DNA of 45,636 bases from Marinilabilia sp. (GTDB lineage Bacteria > Bacteroidota > Bacteroidia > Bacteroidales > Marinilabiliaceae). The position numbers and the translations under genes are program-made. The first letter of the stretch is position 1. The number at the start of each line of letters is the position of its first letter. The stretch spans positions 1-45,636 of the forward strand of contig NZ_JADQBH010000130.1 of the NCBI RefSeq assembly GCF_016278715.1, read 5' to 3'. The notes below the pieces were generated by a model, which saw only the letters and a list, made by a program, of their open reading frames with translations, ran no database searches and was not told the DNA's origin. Below, in pieces: positions 1 through 8,053 of the stretch.

Positions 1-965
1 TCTTTCACACCAACTTCAGCTGGATCAATAATTTCGTAATTCTCCCGGTTTTTCAGTACGCCATCCTGATGAATTCCTGACGAGTGTGCAAAAGCGTTAC
101 GTCCAACAATTGCTTTATTGGGCTGCACCGGCATACGCATTAATGTGGATACAAGACGGCTGCTTTTGATAATTTCTTTGCAGTTGATACCGGTTTCCAG
201 ATCCAAATCTTTATGGCTCTTGATGGCCATAGCCACTTCTTCGAGCGAAGTGTTTCCTGCCCGCTCTCCAATACCGTTAATGGTAACTTCAACCTGGCGG
301 GCTCCGTTGAGGATTCCCGACATTGAGTTGGCAGTTGCCATTCCAAGGTCGTTGTGACAGTGCGTTGAAAGGATGGCCTTATCGACATTTGGGACGTTGT
401 TTATTAAATAGGCAATTTTCTCACCATATTCGTGCGGAAGACAATACCCGGTTGTATCCGGAATGTTGACAACGGTAGCACCAGCTGCAATAACGGCTTC
501 TACCACACGGGCAAGATATTCGTTGTCAGTACGACCAGCATCTTCGGCATAAAACTCAACGTCGTCGATGAAGTTCCGGGCATATTTAACTGCTTCAACC
601 GCTCTTTTAATTATCTCTTCCGGGTTGGATTTCAGCTTGTAGTTGATGTGATAAAAAGAGGTTCCGATACCTGTATGGATCCGTCCTTTTTTGGCGAATT
701 TCAAAGCATCGGCAGCCACTTCGATATCTTTTTTTACGGCACGTGTCAGTGCGCAGATGGTGGGATTGGTTACTGCTTTGGATATTTCGACAACGGAGTT
801 AAAGTCTCCCGGACTGGAGACCGGAAAACCGGCTTCGATAATGTCCACGCCGAGTTTTTCCAGTTGTTTGGCCACTTCGATTTTCTCAATGGTATTCAAC
901 TGGCAACCCGGGACTTGTTCGCCATCCCGCAATGTGGTGTCGAAAATATAGACTTTATTGCTCAT
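1..965 (-). CDS. leuA: 2-isopropylmalate synthase, partial (C-terminus outside window)
   Basis: Condenses acetyl-CoA with 2-oxoisovalerate, the first committed step of leucine synthesis in the cytoplasm. The frame begins at the ATG whose complement is at 963-965 and stays open to the window edge (321 codons), so the end of the catalytic region and the C-terminal leucine-binding domain are not visible. Seen: the N-terminal [10 protein letters not shown] signature with the metal-binding Asp, the metal-binding STHCHNDLG motif, [14 protein letters not shown], and HSSGIHQDG near the cut end. All are typical of the HMGL-like TIM barrel of LeuA. Homocitrate or citramalate synthase is the main alternative, but the position downstream of ilvC favours LeuA. 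It is the last visible gene of the ilv operon, 162 bases after ilvC, with two hairpins in the gap. Confidence 0.93.
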   Translation of the reverse strand, partial: MSNKVYIFDTTLRDGEQVPGCQLNTIEKIEVAKQLEKLGVDIIEAGFPVSSPGDFNSVVEISKAVTNPTICALTRAVKKDIEVAADALKFAKKGRIHTGIGTSFYHINYKLKSNPEEIIKRAVEAVKYARNFIDDVEFYAEDAGRTDNEYLARVVEAVIAAGATVVNIPDTTGYCLPHEYGEKIAYLINNVPNVDKAILSTHCHNDLGMATANSMSGILNGARQVEVTINGIGERAGNTSLEEVAMAIKSHKDLDLETGINCKEIIKSSRLVSTLMRMPVQPNKAIVGRNAFAHSSGIHQDGVLKNRENYEIIDPAEVGVK

Positions 966-1008
966 GGTTAAAAATTTTTTTCAGTCCGGTGATTTTTCCG
1001 GTTAAAGA

Positions 1009-1047
1009 ATGGTTTCGGAAATGGATTTCTCCAATTTCCGAAACCAT
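1009..1047 (-). promoter_or_regulatory. Stable hairpin with GAAA loop in the ilvC-leuA gap
   Basis: Read on the minus strand, a 13-bp perfect stem (ATGGTTTCGGAAA with TTTCCGAAACCAT) is followed by one bulged base, a 4-bp stem (TGGA/TCCA) and a GAAA tetraloop of the GNRA type. No T-run follows, so it is not an intrinsic terminator. It lies 44 bases before the leuA ATG inside the presumed operon transcript. It could be an RNA stabiliser or processing element, a translational regulator of leuA, or a protein site on DNA; the sequence does not decide. Confidence 0.6.
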
Positions 1048-1076
1048 AATGGTTAAAAATGATTTGGCAACAAACG

Positions 1077-1115
1077 GTGAATAATGTAGGGATGGGGTAA
1101 AGGGGCATTATTCAC
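1077..1115 (-). promoter_or_regulatory. Second hairpin in the ilvC-leuA gap
   Basis: A perfect 10-bp inverted repeat (GTGAATAATG and CATTATTCAC) encloses a 19-base loop that is C-rich in the minus-strand RNA. It begins 12 bases after the ilvC stop and is followed 29 bases later by the GAAA-loop hairpin. No U-run follows the stem. Function is unknown; a tandem-hairpin leader for leuA is possible. Confidence 0.5.
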
Positions 1116-1127
1116 TGAGTTGGTGCA

Positions 1128-2180
1128 CTATTTTTTTTGATTCTCGGGACGAAGCTGGCGTACAGCTGCTCCGGCATTCCACATCTCAGACTCACGCAAT
1201 TCTTTGAGTTCTTCTTCGAGTTTTACGCGGTAGTCACTTTGACTGTTGGCATCGATGGAACGCTGTGCTTCATTACCTTTGGCTACTTCGCTGTAAAGCT
1301 CTTTAAATACAGGCATGGAAGCGTCACGGAATTTTTTCCACCAATCGAGGGCACCCCGCTGAGCGGTTGTAGAACAGTTGGCATACATCCAGTCCATTCC
1401 GTTTTCAGCAACTAGTGGCATCAGACTCTGAGTCAGCTCTTCAACGGTTTCGTTGAAAGCTTCAGAAGGAGAGTGTCCGTTGGAACGCAATACTTCGTAT
1501 TGAGCTGCGAAAATTCCCTGGATTGCACCCATCAGAGTTCCACGCTCACCGGTAAGGTCACTGAATACTTCTTTCTTGAAAGTAGTTTCGAAAAGGTATC
1601 CACTACCCACACCGATACCCAGTGCAACGACACGGTCGAATGCTTTGCCGGTAGCGTCCTGGAAGATGGCGTAGCTGGAATTCAGTCCGCGTCCTTCGAG
1701 GAACATACGACGAAGGCTGGTTCCTGAACCTTTTGGCGCAACGAGAATTACGTCAACGTCTTTGGGAGGAATAATGCCTGTACGTTCCTTGTAAGTAACG
1801 CCAAAACCATGAGAGAAATACAAAGCCTTACCCGGCTTCAGGTATTTTTCTACAGTCGGCCATACAGCAATTTGTCCGGCATCGGAAAGAAGATACTGAA
1901 TAATGGTTCCTTTTTCCAGTGCTTCTTCGATAGGGAAGAGGGTCTTTCCAGGTTCCCAGCCATCAGCAACGGCTTTGTCCCACGTTTTGGATTCTTTACG
2001 CTGCCCAATAATAACGTTGAAGCCGTTATCCTTAAGGTTGAGTGCCTGTCCGGGACCCTGAACACCATAACCGATAATGGCAATGGTTTCGTCTTTCAAT
2101 ACTTCCTGTGCTTTTGCCAATGGGAACTCCTCGCGGGTTACCACATTTTCTTCTGTTCCTCCAAAGTTGATTTTTGCCAT
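1128..2180 (-). CDS. ilvC: Ketol-acid reductoisomerase
   Basis: Converts acetolactate or acetohydroxybutyrate to the dihydroxy acids using Mg2+ and NAD(P)H, the second common step of valine and isoleucine synthesis. The 350-residue protein has the Rossmann motif GYGVQGPGQALNLKDNG (about residues 37-53), the nucleotide-contact loop with RKES, and the acidic metal motif SDLTGERGTLMG, in which D and E bind Mg2+. The length fits the short class I enzymes rather than the roughly 490-residue class II form of enterobacteria. It starts 22 bases after ilvN, so co-transcription is very likely. Confidence 0.97.
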   Translation of the reverse strand: MAKINFGGTEENVVTREEFPLAKAQEVLKDETIAIIGYGVQGPGQALNLKDNGFNVIIGQRKESKTWDKAVADGWEPGKTLFPIEEALEKGTIIQYLLSDAGQIAVWPTVEKYLKPGKALYFSHGFGVTYKERTGIIPPKDVDVILVAPKGSGTSLRRMFLEGRGLNSSYAIFQDATGKAFDRVVALGIGVGSGYLFETTFKKEVFSDLTGERGTLMGAIQGIFAAQYEVLRSNGHSPSEAFNETVEELTQSLMPLVAENGMDWMYANCSTTAQRGALDWWKKFRDASMPVFKELYSEVAKGNEAQRSIDANSQSDYRVKLEEELKELRESEMWNAGAAVRQLRPENQKK

Positions 2181-2202
2181 GATTAATCTGTTGTTAACTG
2201 TT

Positions 2203-2757
2203 TTAGTTTAATTGAGTTTGATCTGTTTCTAATTTCTTAAGATAGTTTTCAAGAAGTTCTTTTTTGGTCTTGGTGATTGCGATTCGTCCGGATCTTACAA
2301 ACTGGGAGACTCCGTAAGGGTCGAGCTTTTCAAACAACTCCTGGGTTTCTTCCTTGTGTCCGGTTTTTTCAATGACCGTATATTCCGGGGTGATTTCCAG
2401 AATGCGCGCGCCATATTGACGAACCAGTTTTTCTATCTCGTTACCCCCCAGCAATGAACTGGTTGATACCTTGTAAAGAGCTATTTCCTGATGGATGATT
2501 TCATCCGCTCTGAAAACGAATACTTTTAATACGTCAATACGTTTTTCAATCTGCTTGGCCAGTTTTTCAATGTTATCGGCCGTGGCATCAACCACAACGG
2601 TGAATTTATGTATGCCGCTTATGGCCGATTCGGAAGTGGTCAGACTCTCGATATTGATGTGTCTGCGTGTAAATACGGTGGTAATCTGGTTGAGCAGACC
2701 CACATGGTTTTCCGAATATATGGAGAGTGTAAACTCTTCTTTATCTGGTGTTTTCAT
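2203..2757 (-). CDS. ilvN: Acetolactate synthase small (regulatory) subunit
   Basis: Regulatory subunit that stimulates IlvB and confers valine feedback inhibition. I place the start at the ATG at 2757 (184 residues, beginning MKTPDKEEFTLS), because an upstream extension of the frame would run 45 codons back into the end of ilvB without any family similarity. Seen: an N-terminal ACT domain (about residues 8-80, with SIYSENHVGLLNQITTVFTR and INIESL) and a C-terminal ACT-like domain typical of IlvN/IlvH. It lies 79 bases after ilvB, with a terminator-like hairpin between them, and 22 bases before ilvC. Confidence 0.93.
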   Translation of the reverse strand: MKTPDKEEFTLSIYSENHVGLLNQITTVFTRRHINIESLTTSESAISGIHKFTVVVDATADNIEKLAKQIEKRIDVLKVFVFRADEIIHQEIALYKVSTSSLLGGNEIEKLVRQYGARILEITPEYTVIEKTGHKEETQELFEKLDPYGVSQFVRSGRIAITKTKKELLENYLKKLETDQTQLN

Positions 2758-2795
2758 GTTACTAATTTTTAATATTGGTTTTTTCCTCAAACAAA

Positions 2796-2831
2796 AAGGG
2801 AACTTCTGATGATTCTGTACAGGGTTCCCTT
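2796..2831 (-). terminator. Terminator-like hairpin between ilvB and ilvN
   Basis: On the minus strand the 8-bp perfect stem AAGGGAAC/GTTCCCTT, with an inner CCTG/CAG pairing possibility, is followed directly by TTTTTGTTTG. It starts 5 bases after the ilvB stop codon. This has the form of an intrinsic terminator inside the operon. It may be leaky and lower the ilvN-ilvC-leuA level relative to ilvB, or it may protect the 3' end of an ilvDB message. Confidence 0.5.
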
Positions 2832-2836
2832 GATGT

Positions 2837-4570
2837 TTATTCCAGGCGGATATCAGATACTGATGCTCCTGAAGGAACCATCGGGAATACATTACCTTCT
2901 TTTTCTACCAATACTTCCATCAGGAAGGGGCCTTCGGATTCCACCATTTGTTTGATGGCGTCGTTCAGCGTCTCACGTTCTGTTACTTTAACAGAAGGAA
3001 CATGATATCCTTTGGCGATGGTCTGGAAATCAGGGTTAATTAACTCTGTGGAGGCATACCTTCTGTCGAAAAAGAGTTCCTGCCACTGACGTACCATTCC
3101 GAGGAAATTGTTGTTGAGCAATACAATTTTCACAGGGATCTTAGTTTGAAAAATGGTACCCAACTCCTGGATAGTCATCTGAAAACCTCCATCTCCAACG
3201 AAAACACATACCGGGCGTTCGGGAGCACCCAACTTGGCACCCATTGCTGCCGGAACACCAAAGCCCATAGTTCCCAGTCCTCCTGAAGTAACCACACTTC
3301 TGGTTTGCTTGAATCGGAAGTACCGGGCGCTCATCATCTGGTGTTGCCCCACATCGGTCACCATCACGGCATCGTCGTTAAAGGCTGATGAAACTTTGGA
3401 AATGACTTCTCCCATTCTCAGTCCTTTATCGTCAGGAGCAATTTCTTTATCGATGATGCGATTGTACTCAATTCTGAAACAGGCTTCAAACTCAGCCAGC
3501 CAGTCTTTATGTTCGTTTTTTGTGATTTTCCCGGTAATCAGGGGCAATGTTTTTTTAACATTTCCCAGAACAGGAACATCCGCATGTACATTTTTGTTGA
3601 TCTCTGCCGGATCAATTTCCATGTGAATTACTTTGGCGTTGGTGGCATATCTTGTGAGGTCACCTGTTACACGATCGTCAAAGCGCATGCCGATGGCAAT
3701 GATCAGGTCTGCTTCATTGGTCTTAATATTGGGACCATAGTTTCCGTGCATTCCCAGCATACCCACATTCTGGGGGTGACTGGACGGAATAGCCGAAAGG
3801 CCTAACAATGTCCACGCAGCCGGAATACCTGATTTTTCAAGAAAATCCAGCAATTCTTTTTCTGCATTTCCCAAAACAATACCCTGCCCAATCAATGCCA
3901 GTGGTTTTTTTGACAGATTGATGAGTTTGGCTGCCTCTTCGATCTGATGAAAGTCGATGGGGCTCTCCGGGGTGTAGCTTCTGATGGATTTAACCGGTCT
4001 GTATTGAAAATCCAGCTCGTTGATTTGGGCGTCTTTGGTGATGTCAACGACCACAGGACCTGGTCGTCCCGAACGGGCAATGTAGAATGCCCTTGCCAGT
4101 GCTGCAGGGATGTCCTCGGCTTTACGAACCTGGTAATTCCATTTGGTTACCGGTTGTGTTACCCCAACGACATCGGTTTCCTGAAAGGCATCGGTTCCCA
4201 GCAAAGAAGATGTTACCTGTCCCGTGATTACCACCAAAGGGGTTGAATCCATCATGGCATCCGCCAGTCCTGTAACGGTATTGGTGGCTCCAGGGCCAGA
4301 CGTGGCGAAGCAAACTCCTACCTTTCCTGTTACCCTCGCATATCCCTGAGCAGCGTGTACGGCCCCTTGCTCATGGCGTGTCAGCACATGATGCATCTGG
4401 TCATGATAATTATATAGCGCATCATAAATGGGCATAATTGCTCCACCGGGATATCCGAATATAATCGATGTCCCTTCCTTGAGCAAAGACTGCATCACAG
4501 CTTCAGATCCGCTCATCCTCCTTGTCTCGTTGGTTTTTTCTTTCATTAGTAATTGAGATTGTGGTTCCAT
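2837..4570 (-). CDS. ilvB: Acetolactate synthase large (catalytic) subunit
   Basis: Thiamine-diphosphate enzyme that makes acetolactate or acetohydroxybutyrate from pyruvate, the entry step to valine, leucine and isoleucine. The 577-residue protein shows the N-terminal PYR domain with GYPGGAIMPIYDAL and the HEQGAVHAAQGYAR motif carrying the catalytic Glu. A central FAD-linked domain follows, then the C-terminal ThDP motif from GDGGFQM to NNNFLGMVRQWQ. An alternative start eight codons in (Met9) is possible. It lies 144 bases downstream of ilvD; a weak promoter may sit in that gap. Confidence 0.96.
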   Translation of the reverse strand: MEPQSQLLMKEKTNETRRMSGSEAVMQSLLKEGTSIIFGYPGGAIMPIYDALYNYHDQMHHVLTRHEQGAVHAAQGYARVTGKVGVCFATSGPGATNTVTGLADAMMDSTPLVVITGQVTSSLLGTDAFQETDVVGVTQPVTKWNYQVRKAEDIPAALARAFYIARSGRPGPVVVDITKDAQINELDFQYRPVKSIRSYTPESPIDFHQIEEAAKLINLSKKPLALIGQGIVLGNAEKELLDFLEKSGIPAAWTLLGLSAIPSSHPQNVGMLGMHGNYGPNIKTNEADLIIAIGMRFDDRVTGDLTRYATNAKVIHMEIDPAEINKNVHADVPVLGNVKKTLPLITGKITKNEHKDWLAEFEACFRIEYNRIIDKEIAPDDKGLRMGEVISKVSSAFNDDAVMVTDVGQHQMMSARYFRFKQTRSVVTSGGLGTMGFGVPAAMGAKLGAPERPVCVFVGDGGFQMTIQELGTIFQTKIPVKIVLLNNNFLGMVRQWQELFFDRRYASTELINPDFQTIAKGYHVPSVKVTERETLNDAIKQMVESEGPFLMEVLVEKEGNVFPMVPSGASVSDIRLE

Positions 4571-4638
4571 GACAATAATGGTTGCGTTTGAGAAAATTAA
4601 ATTAAAAAAACCTGCTCTCCATATTTTTGTCGGGGTTA

Positions 4639-4669
4639 CAAGATTAGGTCAACTTCGGTCCTATGTCAA
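4639..4669 (-). promoter_or_regulatory. Possible weak internal promoter upstream of ilvB
   Basis: On the minus strand TTG (4667-4669), a 20-base spacer and TAATCTTG (4639-4646) resemble the Bacteroidota consensus TTTG / TAnnTTTG with one mismatch in the -7 box. A 10-bp palindrome TAGTATACTA (4670-4679) abuts it upstream. If real, it would give ilvBNC expression that bypasses the attenuator before ilvD. Support is pattern match only. Confidence 0.25.
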
Positions 4670-4714
4670 TAGTATACTACTGCTTTTCGGGTCGTGTAGG
4701 ACTATCCTGTCCCG

Positions 4715-6541
4715 TTAAATCATTCTTACTGCTCCTTTGTCTGCCGATGATACCATCGACGCATAGGCTTTGAGTGCTTTTGAAACCTGGCGTTCTCTGG
4801 GTGCCGGTTTGAATGCCTGATCTCCTTTTGCCAGCTCTTTTTGTCTGCGTTTTTCCATTTCCTGATCAGATATCTCCACGTTGATTTTTCTTTCCGGGAT
4901 ATCAATGACGATTTTGTCACCTGTTTCCACCAGGCCAATTTCACCACCCGCTGCTGCTTCGGGAGAGACATGTCCGATGGATAATCCTGATGTACCTCCG
5001 GAGAAACGACCATCGGTGATTAAAGCACATTCTTTGCCCAGATGTCTTGATTTGATATAAGAAGTGGGGTAGAGCATTTCCTGCATTCCCGGACCGCCTT
5101 TAGGTCCTTCATATTTGATGATGACTACATCTCCTGCTTTAACGTCTCCTTTAAGGATGGCATCACAGGCACTGTCTTGCGATTCGTAAACCTTGGCTGT
5201 TCCCTCAAAATGGAGGATAGAGTCATCTACTCCCGCGGTTTTAACAATGCACCCTTTGGAAGCAATGTTTCCAAATAAAACAGCCAGTCCGCCATCTTGA
5301 GAATAAGCGTGTTCTACGTTTCGGATGCACCCTTTTTCCCGGTCGAGGTCGAAATCTTCGTAAACAGCATTTTGGGAGCCCAACACCAGATTTCGGAATC
5401 CTCCCGGAGCACTTTTATATTTTTCTTTGGCTTTTTCGATGACTTCCCGACTTAGAAGATCGTGGTCTTTTATTGCCTCGGCGAGGGATGGATAATCAAT
5501 TCTGCTAACCGATGTGTCCAAAAGATTGTGTCGGGCCAGTTCGGATAAAATTCCCAGTATCCCTCCTGCACGGTTCACATCCTGAATGTGGTAATGACTG
5601 TTGGGTGCGACCTTGGACAGTACAGGGGTGTGCCTGGACAGCTGGTCGATGTCCTGCATGGTAAAATCCACTCCTGCCTCGTTGGCAATGGCCAACAGGT
5701 GAAGAACTGTATTTGTTGAGCCTCCCATGGCAATATCCAGGGTCATGGCATTCATAAATGCCGGCTTGGTAGCAATTGACCTGGGAAGAACTGTATCGTC
5801 GCCATCGCGATAATGCCGATAGGCCAGATTTACTATTTCATGGGCAGCCTCTTCAAATAATTTCTTGCGATTGGCATGTGTTGCTACAATGGTCCCGTTG
5901 CCGGGTAAGGCTAGGCCCAGGGCTTCGTTCAGGCAGTTCATTGAGTTGGCGGTAAACATTCCGCTACAGGAACCGCAGGTGGGACAGGCATTTTGCTCAA
6001 CTGCCAGCACATCACTGTCCGAAACATTGTCGTCGGCGGCCATCACCATGGCATCAATTAGGTCAAGTGCTGTTCCGTTGTTGTTACCTGCTTCCATCGG
6101 GCCACCGGAAACAAATATGGTGGGAATGTTCAGGCGCATGGATGCGATAAGCATACCGGGGGTTATTTTGTCGCAGTTGCTGATGCAAATCATGGCATCG
6201 GCGCGGTGTGCATTGATCATATACTCCACACTATCAGCGATGAGGTCGCGCGACGGCAGTGAGTAAAGCATTCCGTCATGGCCCATGGCAATACCGTCGT
6301 CAACAGCAATGGTGTTGAATTCGGCTGCGAAGCAACCTTGTTTTTCCACAATTTGTTTTATCTCCTGGCCAATGTGATGCAAATGAACATGCCCCGGAAC
6401 AAATTGGGTGAAAGAGTTGACAATCGCCACAAGGGGTTTGCCCATCTGCTCGTCCTTCATTCCGTTGGCTCTCCAAAGGCTTCTGGCTCCGGCCATGCGT
6501 CGGCCCTGTGTGGTGGTATTGCTTCTTAATGGTCGCTTCAT
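4715..6541 (-). CDS. ilvD: Dihydroxy-acid dehydratase
   Basis: Iron-sulfur dehydratase that converts the dihydroxy acids to the 2-oxo acid precursors of valine and isoleucine. The start at 6541 gives 608 residues beginning [20 protein letters not shown], which matches the usual IlvD N-terminus. A farther in-frame start would lie inside the attenuator terminator and is rejected. Seen: [12 protein letters not shown], the metal Asp in [20 protein letters not shown] (Cys123, Asp124, Lys125), and the Cys cluster [11 protein letters not shown] (186-192). It is the first structural gene of the operon, 38 bases after the terminator stem of the leader. Confidence 0.97.
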   Translation of the reverse strand: MKRPLRSNTTTQGRRMAGARSLWRANGMKDEQMGKPLVAIVNSFTQFVPGHVHLHHIGQEIKQIVEKQGCFAAEFNTIAVDDGIAMGHDGMLYSLPSRDLIADSVEYMINAHRADAMICISNCDKITPGMLIASMRLNIPTIFVSGGPMEAGNNNGTALDLIDAMVMAADDNVSDSDVLAVEQNACPTCGSCSGMFTANSMNCLNEALGLALPGNGTIVATHANRKKLFEEAAHEIVNLAYRHYRDGDDTVLPRSIATKPAFMNAMTLDIAMGGSTNTVLHLLAIANEAGVDFTMQDIDQLSRHTPVLSKVAPNSHYHIQDVNRAGGILGILSELARHNLLDTSVSRIDYPSLAEAIKDHDLLSREVIEKAKEKYKSAPGGFRNLVLGSQNAVYEDFDLDREKGCIRNVEHAYSQDGGLAVLFGNIASKGCIVKTAGVDDSILHFEGTAKVYESQDSACDAILKGDVKAGDVVIIKYEGPKGGPGMQEMLYPTSYIKSRHLGKECALITDGRFSGGTSGLSIGHVSPEAAAGGEIGLVETGDKIVIDIPERKINVEISDQEMEKRRQKELAKGDQAFKPAPRERQVSKALKAYASMVSSADKGAVRMI

Positions 6542-6579
6542 AATAAAATGTAATCTTACGTATCCTGTATAAAATATAA

Positions 6580-6714
6580 AAACCCCTCTCACGCAGAAGT
6601 GAGAGGGGTTTAAAATTCGGTTGCTATATTTAGCTATACACCATTCTCACTTCTGCCTGGTTGTCCCACGAGAATAATAATGTTGACGAGAATGAGTGAT
6701 AGAAAAAGGTTCAT
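6580..6714 (-). promoter_or_regulatory. ilv transcription attenuator (leader RNA with three alternative hairpins)
   Basis: Minus-strand leader RNA ahead of ilvD. Terminator 3:4 is a perfect 13-bp stem (6580-6592 with 6599-6611), a 6-base loop and then a U-rich tail. Antiterminator 2:3 is a perfect 12-bp pairing of GCAGAAGTGAGA (complement of 6645-6656, end of the leader peptide) with TCTCACTTCTGC (complement of 6593-6604, arm and loop of the terminator). Protector 1:2 pairs CATTCTC (complement of 6688-6694, leader codons 7-9) with GAGAATG (complement of 6642-6648), extendable by G-U pairs. The 2:3 and 3:4 pairings exclude each other, as do 1:2 and 2:3. The expected logic is ribosome stalling at Leu/Ile/Val codons, antitermination and ilv expression. 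Confidence 0.9.
6634..6714 (-). CDS. ilv operon leader peptide (26 residues)
   Basis: A 27-codon frame, ATG (complement of 6712-6714) to TAG (complement of 6634-6636). Residues 1-16 are [16 protein letters not shown] and residues 17-26 are [10 protein letters not shown]. Twelve of the 26 residues are branched-chain: five Leu, four Ile, three Val, including the runs Leu-Ile-Leu-Val (7-10) and Ile-Ile-Ile-Leu-Val (12-16). Codons 7-10 coincide with attenuator segment 1 and codons 19-25 with segment 2, as expected for a peptide that senses charged tRNA-Leu, -Ile and -Val. It corresponds in role to the enterobacterial ilv leader peptides but shows no claimed homology; no standard gene symbol is assigned. 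Confidence 0.88.
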   Translation of the reverse strand: MNLFLSLILVNIIILVGQPGRSENGV

Positions 6715-6743
6715 ATTTAAAGTTCAAATTCATTTGTTCTTTG

Positions 6744-6774
6744 CAAATGTATATATTTTGAGAATACCATCAAG
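6744..6774 (-). promoter_or_regulatory. Promoter of the ilv leader/operon
   Basis: On the minus strand CTTG (6771-6774), a 19-base spacer and TACATTTG (6744-6751) match the Bacteroidota housekeeping promoter (-33 TTTG, -7 TAnnTTTG) with a perfect -7 box. The leader peptide ATG lies 29 bases downstream, so transcription would start just before the attenuator. Confidence 0.7.
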
Positions 6775-6781
6775 CATTTTG

Positions 6782-7112
6782 TAATAAAAAAATGAATTTT
6801 TCTTGCAATTTAGTGAGAAATCACCCCTGAAGACTGATGAAATCATAGTTTACTGCGATGAAAAATTTGAACTTTTTTTGTTTTCTGCTTTTTGTGGTTC
6901 ATCTGTTGCGATGTAAGTGGTTGTCTGTATTGTGTGTTAAGTGTTGTTCTTAGTTATGAAAGTATTGAACATGAGGTAAACCCCTGTTTGCTGATTATGA
7001 TCAATAAATAGTTATTCTGTGGCTATCGATAAATATTCATTTTTTGGTGTTTTCTTTTTCTTGGTCAATTATTAAGACAAACAAGTCCGACTTGGAAAAG
7101 TTTAGGGAAAGT
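6782..7112. other. Intergenic region without a convincing gene
   Basis: About 330 AT-rich bases between the ilv promoter and the end of the next minus-strand gene. A 31-codon hydrophobic frame on the plus strand (6858-6953) is the only small frame noticed and has no supporting context. A short 5-bp hairpin with a T-rich minus-strand tail (7082-7094) could be a weak terminator for the neighbouring gene. Confidence 0.5.
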
Positions 7113-7841
7113 CTATTTCTTTTTGTACTCTTCCCACAGAATCAATATTTTGTTTTGAAGCGTAAGAAGGTTATCCGTGTGGGAGGGCTTTAAATGCTGG
7201 TTGCAGAAGATGATGAAACTATCCAATTTATTATCTTCAATTTCAACCCAGTCTCTGAGCATTCCGGAAGATATTACTTCTTCCCATAAAGATAATTCTT
7301 GTTGATGCGCTATTATTTTTTGTCGTTTTCTTTGGTTTTTAGCCTCTTTGCTAAATACAGATTGTGCGAGGGTCAATGGACTCATTACCATCCCAATATT
7401 AGGCGTCGGTATTGATTTGTCCGGTTCTGCATCGGGATCCACATTTGCACCGAAGTTCCCTGGCAGATTGAGGTTTATTTTCCGCTCTTCGGCTCTGACG
7501 ATTACTTCATTTAACAGATAACTTGCTGGGAGTAGAAAGATACTGTCTGTTTTAGAGCTATTTAGAAAGTCCACGGCTTTCATGGTCTTCGGTTCGAAGC
7601 CCATGGATACGATCCGGATAGAGTCGTTTTCGGGAAGAGAAATACGAAATACGCCATCCGCATTGGATGTATAGGATAAATGGGAATTAAAACTGACCAT
7701 TTGAACATATCCCAAAGGTTTCCTGTCTTCTTTATTATAAATGGTACCTGTGGCAATGATGTTTTTTTGTGCCTGAACCTTCGCCAGGCAAAGGAAAATC
7801 AAAACAGAAAATCCGGAAAACATCAGAAATCTTTTTTTCAT
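7113..7841 (-). CDS. Secreted protein with carboxypeptidase-like regulatory domain
   Basis: 242 residues. An N-terminal signal peptide (Lys-Lys-Arg, hydrophobic segment, cleavage near AQA/Q about residues 22-25) is followed by a beta-sandwich of the CarboxypepD_reg-like type (about 28-110). This resembles the N-terminal domain of SusC proteins: GTIYNKEDRKPLGYVQM, then TSNADGVFRISLP, then VSMGFEP. A conserved-looking NEVIVRAEE segment comes next. The C-terminal half is charged, rich in Lys and Trp, and not recognised. Such proteins are common in Bacteroidota and are probably periplasmic or attached to the outer membrane; no enzymatic role can be assigned. It stands alone between the ilv promoter region and ddh, divergent from ddh. 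Confidence 0.75.
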   Translation of the reverse strand: MKKRFLMFSGFSVLIFLCLAKVQAQKNIIATGTIYNKEDRKPLGYVQMVSFNSHLSYTSNADGVFRISLPENDSIRIVSMGFEPKTMKAVDFLNSSKTDSIFLLPASYLLNEVIVRAEERKINLNLPGNFGANVDPDAEPDKSIPTPNIGMVMSPLTLAQSVFSKEAKNQRKRQKIIAHQQELSLWEEVISSGMLRDWVEIEDNKLDSFIIFCNQHLKPSHTDNLLTLQNKILILWEEYKKK

Positions 7842-7987
7842 ATATTTAGGATAGGTTGTTGGGAGATATTTTCAAAAAATGTGCCAGTTGATGTTATCTA
7901 AGAATAATTAGATGAAACAAGATGAAAACTAACAAAAATCTGCAAAAACAAATCAAAATGTTATTAAACAATGGTTAAAAACATTAA

Positions 7988-8019
7988 TTTGAAATGCTCG
8001 CTAACAATTTGTATATTTG
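7988..8019 (+). promoter_or_regulatory. ddh promoter
   Basis: TTTG (7988-7991), a 20-base spacer and TATATTTG (8012-8019) match the Bacteroidota -33/-7 consensus exactly. The ddh ATG follows 34 bases after the -7 box. Confidence 0.75.
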
Positions 8020-8053
8020 TGTTTTGAAATAATATAAATCAAAATTATACAGT

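Noticed and set aside
432-971. 179-codon plus-strand open frame opposite leuA
   Set aside because: It is the antisense shadow of a well-supported leuA reading frame and has Cys- and Phe-rich composition without any family signature.
2758-2892. Longer in-frame start for ilvN overlapping ilvB
   Set aside because: The 45 extra residues come from the ilvB end in another frame and the hairpin region; the ACT domain begins just after the ATG at 2757.
6542-6592. Longer in-frame start for ilvD (17 extra codons)
   Set aside because: It would start inside the attenuator terminator, and the added residues are unlike IlvD N-termini; the ATG at 6541 gives the conserved start.
6858-6953. 31-codon hydrophobic plus-strand frame (starts MKNLNFFCFLLFVV)
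   Set aside because: It could pass for a small membrane peptide, but no promoter, no neighbours on that strand and T-rich DNA make a chance frame more likely.
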